From NCBI RefSeq assembly GCF_947179165.1, contig NC_077244.1, forward strand, positions 14,142,949-14,206,948: a DNA stretch of 64,000 nucleotides, given 5' to 3'. The position numbers were made by a program, and so were the translations under genes. This document shows, piece by piece, positions 1 to 10,840 of this stretch; the stretch's first letter is position 1, and every line of letters starts with the position of its first letter. The notes below the pieces were generated by a model. That model was not told the origin of the DNA. It worked only from the letters and a program-made list of their open reading frames with translations, and did no database searches. The DNA is from Solanum dulcamara (lineage: Eukaryota; Streptophyta; Magnoliopsida; Solanales; Solanaceae).

Positions 1-1775
1 AGCGATGTCGAGGCAACTAAGGCATGTTCACAAACTATACTAAGCCCAACATGCTCCATAATATTAACAACATAAGCATTTAATTCCTCTTACAATACCA
101 ACAAATAATGAAAAGGAACACACGCTTCCAATGGCCCAGAAAAACCCAATAGAAGCCTAAAACATGATTTCTAACACCCAAGATATACAATAAGCTACCC
201 AACCCAAATTCCATATATTTTAACATGCTTTCACATATTTCAGCTAAATCTAAAGAAAGAAAAGCTATATCCTACCTGTAGGCTGAACACACACGCTCCA
301 AATTATTGTGCCAGACCTTTTTCCTTTTGAAAGGCCTCGAAACGCTGCCATTTTGTCAAAAATAGAATCACAATGTTTTTACGGTCGTTTACACATCAAT
401 TTTATAATTTTTTGAGATGGACCAATTTTGTGGTCTAAGATGAGAAATGTGGGACCCGCTTCTGGATTTCTAGAATCGACCTCAAAATTAAGTTATAAAC
501 ATCACCTCAAGCTCAAGGATCAAATTACAACACAATTCAGAGTGGGAAAACAATGCAAGACGATCAGGCAACAAATTCCCAAATTTTAAGCTAAACAGAT
601 GAACATGGAAACACCTCTACGCTGTTATTTCTCACAAACGACACTAACACAACCCAAACCAAAAATACCACGATGTTCCTTACGAAAAACCTCACAATAT
701 AGCCTTAAAAATCACTAAAACTGGAGCTAAATTCGCTAAGTTACAATCTTTCAAAATTCAACAAAGCTAATTTCATAAATTTACCTCACACGAATCCTCC
801 CAACAAGATTCTGAGCTTATCAATGGATTCCCTACAAAATTCTCTTGAATTTAGACCCTTAAATCACAAAATTTGGTTTTGAAGGAGAGATCAAGGTTAA
901 AATTTAGAGGTGATGCTGAAATTTCGTACTTGATCTTTTATTAAAAGACCAAGATTTGGCCTTCACGAATGCAGCCTAAGTGGCTCGCGAACGTGGAGGC
1001 AAAACTCTCAAACCTCCACAAACACGGACCAGGCCCCACGATCACAGAAAGCAATTTCCTGGGTCTCCGCGAACACAGACAGGGGCCCATGATCACAGAG
1101 AACAAAGTCTCAAGTTCAAATATTTCGACGGGGTGCTTAGAAGTTGTTCGGAATTTCATGCATGCAATCGAGATATGCTACACACATCAAATTTGATGTT
1201 TTGGACTCAATGACGCAGTCGAAATTTCTATACAAGGTCGTTACGACTGAAATTGGGTCCCATACCTAAGGGTCATTTTGAGCTAAATTCTATAACGGGC
1301 TTCGGGATTAAGACCGAAAGCCTTAGAAGGGCAATTAAGGGTCGTTCTAGACCAAACCCAATATTGAAGACCTAACAACACTATCGAAATTTTCATTCTA
1401 GCGCAATTTCCATAAATTTTGACCAAAGTCAACCATGGGCAAAATTTCAAAAGCAAAAGCGCCAAATGGCTTCAAAGTCATATCTATTGCCTCGGTACTT
1501 ATGCCGACTATGTTAGCTAGCCTAATTTGTCCATTCCAAAGTTGATGGTACTATTAGAATTTCTTTCTGAGGTCACTTTCTTAAAGTTATGACCGAAGTT
1601 AAATTTTCAAGTTATAAAAACTCCAAAAAAGGGTAACAGGTCTAAAACCCAAATAACAACCAGGCGGCCACACTACTGGCGCTGGCAGGTCAGAAATGAC
1701 TTGGGGTCACTATACGAATGATCTAAATGACAAAACATACGCAATATTAGGAAAATGACCTAGAGGTTCATTACA
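1..1775 (-). repeat. 3' LTR of element A, partial
   Basis: The reverse complement begins TGTAATGAACC ten bases after the pol stop and continues with a block (GTGACCCCAAGTCATTT) that matches the start of the element B LTRs (GCGACCCCAAGT). The LTR therefore starts here and extends left beyond the window. Near 781-784 the minus strand reads GAG|GTAAATTT, a possible splice donor as in the other LTRs. The region 970-1110 holds the repeated words GATCACAGA and CGCGAAC, this family's version of the U3 motif cluster. There is no coding capacity: the short open frames here are chance. Confidence 0.8.
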
Positions 1776-1785
1776 ACATCCACTA

Positions 1786-2118
1786 CTAAAAGAACTTTTG
1801 TCCAAAAAGTAAAGACAAGGATATACTTGGAGGGTCAAATATGCTAGAGAATTGCTCCCGCATCTCCTGCTCGATCTCCCAGGTAGCCTCCTCGATTGGA
1901 AGATGGCACCAATGGACCTTAACCTTAAGGATAGACCTAGAACGAAGCTGGTGAACATCCTTAGCTTGAATAGCAATCGGCTCCACAACAAAAGTCAAGC
2001 CATCATCCAACTCATCAGAATAATTCTGAAGCATGTGTGACTCATCTGGAATGTACTTACAGAGCATAGAAACATGGAAAATAGGTTGTATAGCTAAAAA
2101 TGTTGGAGGAAAACCCAA
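1786..2118 (-). pseudogene. Element A pol C-terminus with chromodomain
   Basis: This 110-residue open stretch begins in the conserved block after integrase (PIFHVSMLCKYIPDESH) and runs into a chromodomain-like segment with EEATWEIE. In chromoviruses this C-terminal module is thought to direct integration to heterochromatin. The natural stop lies ten bases before the LTR. Upstream, in 2119-2900, the integrase core continues with many stops. Confidence 0.75.
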
Positions 2119-3164
2119 CTCATAAGCAACCTATCGAACTCTCCTCAGAATCTCAAAAGGCCCAATATACCTGGGGCTAAACTTACCCTGCCTATTGAAT
2201 CTCATCACGCCCTTCAAGGGAGACACTCGTAAGAACACCTGATCTCTAACCTCAAAGCACAAGGGTCGATGCTTGCGATCAACATAACTCTGGTGCCTAC
2301 TTTGAGCTATCCTCAGTCTATCTTGGATAGACTAGACCATGGCTATGGAATACTAAAGTAAATAGGTACTGTACGACACAGGCTCTGAAGACTCAAACCA
2401 ACCAATCAGAGTGCGACAATGCCTACCATATAAGGCCTCAAACGAGTCCAACTGAATACTAGAGTGGTAGCTATTATTGTACGCAAACTCCGCCAAAGGA
2501 AAGTACTTCTCCTAATAACCCTCAAACTCAAATACATAAGCTTGCAACATATCCTCTAAAACATGAATGGTACACTCTGACTGGACATCGGTCTATGGAT
2601 GAAATATTCTGCTAAGATCAACCCAGGTGCCCAAGTCTCTCTGAAAGGCCCTCCAAAAACTGGATGTAAACAGAGATCCCTTATTTCATATAATGGACAC
2701 CAGTATCCCGTATAGATAGATCACCTCTTAAATATAGATCCGATCTAGATGATTAGCAGTAAAAGTGGACCGCACCAGTAAGAAATATGCTGACTTGGTC
2801 AATCAATCAATGATGATACATATACCATTATTACCTCTGGGTGTCCGAGAAAATCTCATCACAAAGTCATTGTAATCCGCTCCCATTTACACTCGGGAAT
2901 GGGTAATCTTTGAAACACTCCACCAGGCCGCTAATGCTCGGCCTTAACCTGCTGGCAACTCAAACAATGAGATACATACTCAACTATATCTCTCCTCATA
3001 CTGCACCTATAGTAATGATGTCTCAAATCTCGATACATCTTTGTGGTGCCTGGATAAATAGAGTACCTAGAATCATTGCCCTCATCAAGGATCAATTGAA
3101 TAAAGTATCCAACTTTGGGAACACAAAGGTGTCTTTCAAACCGTAGTGTCCCATCTGAATCCAT
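2119..3164 (-). pseudogene. Element A integrase remnant
   Basis: The best-preserved part is 2931-3164, the N-terminal zinc-binding region. It shows SRYSIYPGTTKMYRDL and a CLSCQQVK pair of cysteines; the histidine expected before SRYS is replaced. The catalytic core to its left is recognisable in translation but broken by several stops. The protein would have inserted the cDNA into chromosomal DNA; this copy cannot be functional. Confidence 0.7.
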
Positions 3165-3199
3165 AAAAGCCTCACCACCCTAGCCTTGCAATACCAACA

Positions 3200-5242
3200 C
3201 CCAAAACTCTACCAATTGTCCATCCTCAAACTGTCGACCATGAATTTGATCCAATAGAGATGACAAAGCTCCCACAAAAGCCAAAATTAGTCCCGAAATC
3301 TGAGATGTCCAAATTGACCATCTTATTAGCCAAAGACTGAATGTCTAAGGCTAGGGGTCACTCCATAGCAAACAAGTAAGCTAAATTACCCTTACTCTCT
3401 ACTTTTCGACTTAAGGCATTTACTACTATATTTACCTTACCCAAATAGTAGAGGATAGAGATGTCATAACCGGCTAATAGATCAATCCAATGCCACTTTC
3501 TAGAATTAAGGTCCCTTTGGCTCATAATGTACTATAGTTTGTATATATCTCACAATGGACCCTGCACAAGTAGTGTCTCCATATCTTGAGCGCAATAACT
3601 ACCGCTCCCAAGTTTAAGTCATGAGTGGGGTAGCTGCGCTTGTGTGCTCTCAACTATGTGGAAGCATAACCAATAAATAAGACCCACTGCATCAGAACAC
3701 ACCCAAAACCTACACAGGAAGAATGATAATATACTGAAAAACCCTCTCCTTCAACTAGAAGAGTCAGAGCAGAGCGATGGTAAGCAACTCCTTAAGATTT
3801 TAAAAGACCAACTCACACTCTTCAGACCATATAAAGGGCACATCCTGACTAGTCAAATGGGTCATTGGGGTTGCAATGGTGGAGAAACCCTCAATGAAGA
3901 GTCTGTAATAGCCAGCCAATTCAACGAAGCTCCGAATCTCTATAACAGATGTGGGCCTATTCCAAGAACGAATAGCCTTAATCTTTGCTGGATCAACCAT
4001 GATACCCTCCCTGGACAACACATGTCCAAGAATTGCTATAAACTCCAACCAAAACTCGCATTTTGAGAATTTAGCATAAAGTTGTTAATCTCTCAAAGTA
4101 TAGAGCACAACTCTCAAATGTTGCGCGTGCTCCTTTCTACTCTGTAAGTATATTAATATATCATAGATGAATACGATCATGAAGGAATTAATAGAAGGCC
4201 TGAATACACGAGTCATAAGGTCCATAAAAGTTGCGAGGGTATTAGTACGCCCAAAAGACATCACTAGGAACTCTTAGTGTCCATAACGAGTCCGGAAAGA
4301 AATCTTAGAAATGTCGGCAGCTCTAATCTGCAGATGGTGATAGTCTAACCTCAAGTCAATCTTAGAAAAGATGGCTGCACTCTAAAGCTGGTTGAACATA
4401 TGATTAATATGAGGCATGGGTAATGGTTTTTCACAGTCACCTTATTTAGCTGCATGTAATTTATGTACATCCACATAGTCCCATCCTTCTTCTTAACAAA
4501 TAGGATGGGTGCACCCCACGGTGACACTCTTGGGCGAATAAAGCCCTTACAAAAATGATCCTCAAGTTGTACACTAAGCTCCTTGAGCTTTGCGGGGCTC
4601 ATACAGTAAGGTGGTATACGAATAGGCTTAGTTCCCCACTCCAAATCTATGGCAAAGTCAATATCTCTCTCTCAAGGTAGGCCAAGTAGGCCAATAGGGA
4701 ATACATCAGTAAACCCCCTAACCATAGGAATTGAATCAATAGTAGTGGCCTCACTAGACATATGCTAAGTACGCTAAACACCCGGATGCAACTAACCGCC
4801 GAGCACGCATGAGGGATATGATCCTAGTTAGTGAGTGACTATAAGAACCTTACAACAAGACCAGGGGAATGCTAGGCATTGCTAATGTAACGGTCTTGGC
4901 ATAACTGTCCAAAACTGCATGGTGAGGGGATAGCTAATACATGCCTATTAAAATGTCAAAGTCCAGCATATCAAGTAAAATAAGATCTGCCCGATTCTCA
5001 TGCCCCTAAATAGTCACCACACAGAATCTACAAATCTAATCAACTACTAAAGAATCCCCTACTGGGGTCGAAACATGCAACAACACCTCAATTAACTCAT
5101 AATCAATACCCAAACGGGTAGCAAAATATATAGATACATAGGAATACATGGAACCTGGATCAAATAAAGTTGAAGTAGTTTGCTGACAAATAATGATAAT
5201 ACATGTGATAACATTATCTAATGCCTCAGCCTTTGCCCTCAC
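3200..5242 (-). pseudogene. Element A protease, reverse transcriptase and RNase H remnant
   Basis: Protease is recognised by LFDPGSMYSYVS near 5130-5180, where plant elements usually have D-S/T-G. Reverse transcriptase is recognised by [32 protein letters not shown] and QLNKVTVKN in 4351-4644. The polymerase motif reads FIYDIL, so the first catalytic Asp has become Tyr (codon at 4163-4165). The RT/RNase H connection at 3800-4048 keeps [10 protein letters not shown] and [12 protein letters not shown]. RNase H lies in 3350-3790 with multiple stops. Confidence 0.8.
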
Positions 5243-5379
5243 TAGAGCAGCATAGAAATAGCCCTATCAGCCTCCCCCATGACCATTTGCCCTGCCTCTC
5301 CAAGAACCTCCCCGAACAACCTATTGACCATCGTCGCGACCCTAATCTGATCTCCACTTCTGGGCAAATGTGGTATTTC

Positions 5380-6785
5380 TGCCTACACGGGACACTCTCT
5401 AGCCCAGTGCTCTAATATGCCACAATTAAAATATTCTAAAATTGAGTGTCCTGTGATAAATCATCCATGATAGGAAAAAAGTAGACCTAATCCCCTCGAG
5501 CTCTACCCTGCGGTGGAACCCCTCAATCGAGGCTAATCACCCTCAGCTGTTGGTAGGGTAGCCTGAACTGGCTAGCTGGACCGGCTCAATTGGTGATAGG
5601 TGATCCCCTAGAGTAGATGTAAACGAGCATGAGGTTACGAGTTTGATTCCCACAAAGCCCTGTAGGGTGAAGGAAGGGATGAATTGGCTAACCTTGGCAT
5701 AGACAATACCTAAATTTATGGGTCCAAAGAGGGGGTCATCACAGACCCTGATGGTACCTATCCTGCTGTAACCGCTGGGGGGTTCTAACTATCTTGGCGC
5801 ATAGACTAGGACCCACTGTAGCTACCCTGATGCCTGGTTCTCTTAACGCTGCACCCTTGGGCCTAGCAATGAATAATCTCGATAGTGCAGGCATTATCTA
5901 CTACATACAGAAAAGAGCGGCTTGCTAAAACAAAGTGTTTGGTCTCCAACTTTAGGTAGGGTATCAATTCGCGCATAAAACATCGTACCCGCTCCTCCTT
6001 GGTAGGAAGAATCATAGTAGCATGCCGGGATAGCTGGTGAAATCTGGCCTCATACTCTAAATTCATCATCTGACCCTGCTCCAACCAAGTAAATTGATCT
6101 CAGAGTAAGTCTTTAATGCTCATAGGATGGTTCGAGCTAGAAAGGCCTCTAAGAACTAGGCCCATTCAACGGGGGTTACCCAGCTGGCCTGTCCTGCAAG
6201 TAAGAACACCACAACTACCTAACTGACCCACGAAACTGGTGAGGGGTGATATCAGTGTCTCTAGACTCCATCAGACCTAAAAAGTGGACCTTCTCCGGGT
6301 AGAGAGTCAAAAACTCCATGTCATCCTCGCTAATGGATCTAGAAAATATCAGCGATGATAGCCTCTAAAAGACCCCAACACTTCTTCTTCTATAGTGACA
6401 TAACACCCTCCGAAACTGCGATAGGTGCAATAACTGGTGGAGGCAGCTAAACCTCAGGTACTGGCTGGGTGACCAGATCTTGCGGTGCTAGTATGTCCAT
6501 CGCTGGGGCTGGGACATATGATATGACCCCAATAGCTGTGAGGAGCTGCACAATCATTGCCTATAGTGTTAGGGTCATAACTGTTGTAGCTGGAGGTTGT
6601 GTTGTAGGTGGTGGTCCCTTCGGTTGAGAAGGAATAGGAGCATCTTGATGCTGCTCTACATGCTCTGAAACTATCTTTGGGTTGGGAGCTTATGTTGCTC
6701 CCCTGCCTACTCCACGGGCCTGGGCTCTAGGCCTGCCCAGCCCTGGTAGGTCATCACCACCAGTTGTACCGCACATACAAACCAT
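5380..6785 (-). pseudogene. Element A gag remnant
   Basis: The start is the ATG whose complement is 6783-6785. The N-terminus contains GGDDLPGLGRPRAQARG followed by a stop. The capsid block at 5863-6084 (YEARFHQLSRHATMI, then VRCFMREL) matches the retrotransposon gag family, the nucleocapsid and capsid precursor. A decayed zinc knuckle (HWARECP) lies near 5390-5440. Several stops and frameshifts separate these blocks. The minus strand reads TTTTGCAAGG just before the start, matching the AG acceptor seen before the gag start of the other elements. Confidence 0.75.
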
Positions 6786-6950
6786 CCTTGCAAAAGAGTG
6801 AAACAAATGAGATTTTAGGAAACCAATAAGACACAACACTACACAAAATGATACAACATAGAGAATTTTCCTAATGACATCCTGTATCCTCCCGAAGATA
6901 TGTTATAGACATATCCGCACCCATCTGCTAGACTTTACTAGACGTTAGCT
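6786..6950 (-). other. Element A untranslated leader
   Basis: On the minus strand this matches the segment between primer site and gag of this family, including CATTAGGAAAATT and CTCATTTGTTTCACTC. The latter is shared with the sequence before the gag start of element E at 10681-10709. No primer-binding site can be found, so the 5' junction of element A is missing. Confidence 0.5.
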
Positions 6951-7130
6951 CTATTTTTGGTTTGTATATATTTTTATTTGGTTCCACTGTTCATTTGCAT
7001 TCCTTTTATTTCATTACTGATTTTAGTTTAAATTGTTGGTTTTCTATCCTGACATTTCATTACTCGTAGTTCTAAGATATGGGTCGACTTGCCTATTGGG
7101 GGTTCATAGTAGGTGCCATCATGACTTGAA
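6950..7130 (+). repeat. LTR 3'-end remnant
   Basis: Closely resembles 59265-59400: both have a run ending TCTATCCTGACAT, then TCATTACTC and GATATGGGTC. The piece here continues through GGGGGTTCATAGTAGGTGCCATCATGAC, which has the style of the U5 end of chromovirus LTRs of this superfamily. It is a fragment in the opposite orientation to element A. Confidence 0.55.
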
Positions 7131-8883
7131 AAATTGAATTGTTATAATATTATTGTATTTTTAAATTAGTGTTATATTCGAAATTCGACAACATTAATTT
7201 CATCCTAACTCATTTGTATTTCTATTCATGAATAAGGTAAAATAATGATATATCTACAAAAACAATAGAATTTACTATGCTTATATTATGAATAAGTTCC
7301 ATATCTTGATCCTTAATGTTTTAATCAGTTGTAAGTTACCTAAGATTCTAAGGTTATTCTTGTAGTTATCATCCTCTAATATCTCTTCATTCCAGATGTA
7401 ATTTTTATTTACTCTTTTTTGTCTTTCTAATTTATCATTTTTTAGATCTAAGCACTTTGTTCTACATGTTTATCAAGTAAGGTCCTAGAATTGTGATGCT
7501 TCAGAAAATCAAAATGAGGAGGTTTTACAAATATTTTTTTACCTTGACTTTGTGCAATTATTTTTTTCTTAGAGTTAAAAAATACATTACTTTTAGTGTT
7601 AATAAAATCATTACTACTGTTAACTCTTATTAGTAGTAGATTTTTGAAGGTACTAATTTCATAAACGTGCAACACATTTGTATGTGGAGTCATTTTTTTA
7701 ACAATACTACAAGTTATACTAGTTATATCTCAATTCATGTGATTATGTTAGAATGGACATTATATCTAGGAATGAAAAAAAAGACTTTTCAAATTTGCCG
7801 GCTAAAATAAAGTAGAAGTATTTGTGTGAATATATATCATCTCATTAAGGATAATGAGAATTTTTAAAGTAAACTTTTCTTGATATTTTAAGGGAAAATA
7901 TTAGCTTGAGGAAATATTTGATCATCTTCATACGGAAGAAGGAAAAACTAGTAAAATAGTATTATTGCGGATATTGTTGAATAATTTTGTAAATTAGAAA
8001 GATATAACAGCCCTTTTACCTATCGAATAAAACTTGCTTGTTCAGATCAAAGTGTTGAAACTTATAACCAACAGTTATTTAGTTTTTAAATCACTGTTGT
8101 ATTTGAAATTTTCCAAAATTAATTTTATTGATCTAATTTATATTCATGAATTATCTACCAATAAAATTCATATATTATAAATAATATGCATATCTAGATC
8201 ATCAATGTTGTCTCCAATTGTAAGATTTTCAAGATCTAAGCTCTTTTTTGAAGTTATCATCCTGTGATTTCTCTTCATTCTAGATGTACATTTTTTAATT
8301 ACTTTTTATTTTCTAATTAATCATTTTTTATATCTAAACACTTTACTCTCTCTCTCTATATATATATATATATATCAAGTAAGGTTCCAAAAGAGTGACG
8401 CTTAAGAAAATTAGAATGAGGAGATTTTATGAAGTTTTATTTACCTTGACTATGTGCAACTCTATTTTATTCTTTTATAGTTAACAAATACATTACTATT
8501 GTTAACTACTATTAATACTAGATTATTTTTAAGGTACTAATTTCATGACTCGTGCAATTCACACATATGTTGAGTCTTTTTATTCACAATATCACTTATG
8601 TCCCAATTCATGTTTATTGTGTTCGAATGAACATTATTCAGTAATGAAATGAAGACTTTTAAAAAACTGTGCTAAAAATAAACTATAAATATTATGTGGC
8701 TATAAATTATCTAATTAATGATAAATTGAGAATTTTATGTTAATTTATTTTTAGATATTAAGAAGTGTCATTTTAGGGGAAAACATTAATTTGAAAAAAT
8801 ATTTTATAAGTTCCAAATGGACGAGAGAAAAATTAGTCAAATATTATTAGTCAGGATAAAGATGCATAATTTAGACCTTTTCG
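7130..8883. repeat. AT-rich tandem repeat, two diverged monomers (copy 1)
   Basis: Two related monomers follow one another with a period of about 0.9 kb. For example GTTATCATCCTCTAATATCTC near 7366 corresponds to GTTATCATCCTGTGATTTCTC near 8257, and GACTTTTCAAA near 7783 corresponds to GACTTTTAAAA near 8655. No convincing coding frame was found; the 81-residue minus-strand frame at 7448-7693 follows the repeat and is not supported. The repeat recurs at 12880, 16229 and 19140. It could be a satellite or the body of a non-autonomous element; I cannot tell which. Confidence 0.7.
8340..8376. repeat. (CT)n(TA)n microsatellite
   Basis: A short CT run followed directly by a TA run inside the second AT-rich monomer. 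The same site in the other copies has different lengths (see 13884-13949 and 16908-16933), so it is a variable microsatellite carried by the repeat family. Confidence 0.85.
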
Positions 8884-9999
8884 TGTAACTACTTAGCCCG
8901 TCGTTACAAAGAATATATGCGGTAAAGGTATACAAATTTCATTCATCAAAAGTTTAGGATCAATACCTTGATATGTGAGTGCATTAGTTGTGAATTAAGG
9001 TCGTGCTATGCTCCTATCTCAAAGTTGACCTAAAAGTGTCGTTTTGATTTAGTGTTGGACTTGAGTTCAAACTAAGGTCTACTTCAAATGACCATATCTC
9101 TCAGCATATAGAGAATTAGGTGACCCATGAAATATCAAATTTAATGTCTATGAGTCTTCTTTTGAAAATTACCAAATTTGCCTCATTAGGAGTTTAGAGT
9201 AAAAACCTATGCTCTTTTCAATAAGCATTGTTTGTGATGAAGCCGCTGTGGTGGGGCTGGTCCCACTATGATGGTACAGACGGCATTTAAAGTCGGAAAA
9301 AACTCCAGAATTATTTATTTCATTCCTACTTCATTCTTAAAAGACACAAGAGACCTAGGGAAATTTTTCACTGGTTTCCACTCCAATTTATGCTAAAGGT
9401 AAGTAATTTACTCCCTAATCTTGTAATTTGATTCCTAAAACCTGCAATTGTAGGTGGGTGATCATTGATGGAGGATTTTGGCTTGAAACTAATGGTAGGA
9501 AAACACTAGTTTGGGTGGAAAAATAATGGGACTGGGTTAGAATTTGGGATTTTCATATAATCTGAAACTATATAGGCCATTTGTGATTAATTTGTATTTT
9601 TTTATTATTTTATACCAAGAACAAGATAAGTTTCACTAAAGGAGTCAAGGTTCGGAATCAGACTTCTACAGAAGTTGTTTGGCGCCCAGGTAGGCTAGGT
9701 TTCTCAATTGAGTAGTTATAAATCGATTTCCATTGCATAATGTATCATACATTGATGGGAGATTTTATGTTCAAGCCTTCAGGCACGTAGTCTAGATGGC
9801 TAAATGTGTTGTTATTGCTGTTTGTGGTAGGAATATACTATGTGGTTTATGATTATGCTGTGACTAGTGATGATAGTATACTTGTTGATATGATTGATGA
9901 TCCTTGTAAATTTAATGTGTAAGGAAATTGCTAGGTTAGAGTGAGATCCTGAGACTTGTGATAATCAAGAGGGTCCAGTATGAGGCTATTGATCCATAT

Positions 10000-10030
10000 A
10001 AATGTAGGATATATATATATATATACACAT
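10000..10030. repeat. (AT)n microsatellite
   Basis: An alternating AT run followed by ACACATTTATATGTGTG, inside element E. No other feature seen. Confidence 0.8.
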
Positions 10031-10217
10031 TTATATGTGTGTTCGTAGTGACAGTTCCATGTGAAATGGTTGAGTAATGTGCTTTCATGCAATGAGATGA
10101 AATAAAACTAATGAAATAACTATTTTTGAACAATTACATGCAATGAGGATAATTACTTGATTGTGCAAGTATGTGAAATATTCATTATGGACTGTGATTA
10201 TGCATTTTGATTATGAT

Positions 10218-10365
10218 ATTGGATCAGGTGTCGCATTCCAATAAATATATTGGATCGAGTGTCACGTTCTGACACATATATTGGATCGAGTGTCGCATTT
10301 CAACATATATATTGGATTGAGTGTCACATTTTGACACATACTAAATATTGGATAGGGTTTCACAC
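10218..10365 (+). repeat. Minisatellite, about 36-bp unit, 4-5 copies
   Basis: The word ATTGGATCGAGTGTCACG recurs with small changes at about 10218, 10249, 10285, 10311 and 10347, each followed by a variant of TTCTGACACATATAT. It lies within the LTR or leader of element E. The 60-residue open frame across it is only a by-product of the repeat. Confidence 0.8.
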
Positions 10366-10712
10366 CGACACAGTAATAATTAGGTATGGGTTTCATGAGA
10401 GAACCATTGTGTGGCTATCATCTGTAAATTGATCTTGACTATATGTGTGATGATAGATAAATGGAATTTATGATAATTGAGCTTGCCCATTCTTTGTAAT
10501 AATTGATATGAAAGGACCGGAGGTCCAAGAGTTACCATGTTAATAGTTGTAATTGAGATTTACATGGTGAAACTATATATTGCTCTTAAAATGGTAAATT
10601 TATAATGTACTTCTCTATGTATGCATGTTCAGATTATGTTATGGTTGCTAGATGCATCTATTTTGTCTTAGTGGTTTCATGTAATCTCATTTGTTCCATT
10701 CTTTTCCAGGGG

Positions 10713-10790
10713 ATGGCACGTACATGTCGTACTACTAGTGGTGATGACTCACCAGTATAGAACAGGTATAGAGGTCGGCCCCGTGGGACA
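10713..10790 (+). pseudogene. gag N-terminal remnant of element E
   Basis: Starts MARTCRTTSGDDSPV, then a stop, then NRYRGRPRG. This parallels the element A gag start (CGTTGGDDLPG, then RPRAQARG). Only about 26 codons remain before the sequence jumps to LTR-like DNA, so it is a deletion remnant. Confidence 0.55.
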
Positions 10791-10840
10791 TATAGTTCTG
10801 GGTTACAGGTTTAGCTTACCTATCGGGGGGTTATGATAGA

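Larger units (their letters stand above)
1..6950 (-). mobile_element. Element A: degenerate Ty3/gypsy chromovirus, minus strand
   Basis: Reading right to left this has the order leader, gag, protease, reverse transcriptase, RNase H, integrase, chromodomain, LTR, which is the plant chromovirus order. Homology is visible in short open stretches separated by stops and frameshifts, so the element is dead. The 3' LTR runs out of the window at base 1. No matching 5' LTR is seen to the right: past about 6950 the sequence changes to a plus-strand LTR remnant, so the 5' end was lost or replaced. The seven-residue stretch SWNRPTS before the RT/RNase H connection and the C-terminal block ending in EEATWE are typical of Tekay/Del elements. 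Confidence 0.85.
9399..10709 (+). other. Putative leader intron of element E
   Basis: The donor GTAAGTAA is a near-perfect plant consensus. The acceptor context TTCCATTCTTTTCCAG ends three bases before the ATG at 10713. The intron would be 1311 bp. The paired sites are seen directly; that they are spliced together is an inference supported by the same arrangement in elements B, C and D. Confidence 0.45.
8884..10840 (+). mobile_element. Element E: internally deleted LTR retrotransposon
   Basis: Begins TGTAACTACTTAGCCCG, a typical LTR start, inside the AT-rich repeat. A U3-like stretch at 9080-9220 shares the pattern of the element C LTR (GACCATATCTCTC, ATATCAAATTTAATG, GAGTCTTCTTT). A strong splice donor, AAAG|GTAAGTAA, is at 9399. 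The element then has a minisatellite, a leader, a gag start at 10713, and after only about 80 bases an LTR-end-like segment (TTAGCTTACCTATCGGGGGG). Nearly all of gag-pol is therefore missing. No primer site was found. After the solo LTR at 10846 its sequence seems to resume at 12858. Confidence 0.6.

Noticed and set aside
7448..7693. 81-residue minus-strand frame
   Set aside because: It follows the AT-rich repeat, is not conserved in the other copies, and matches nothing known.
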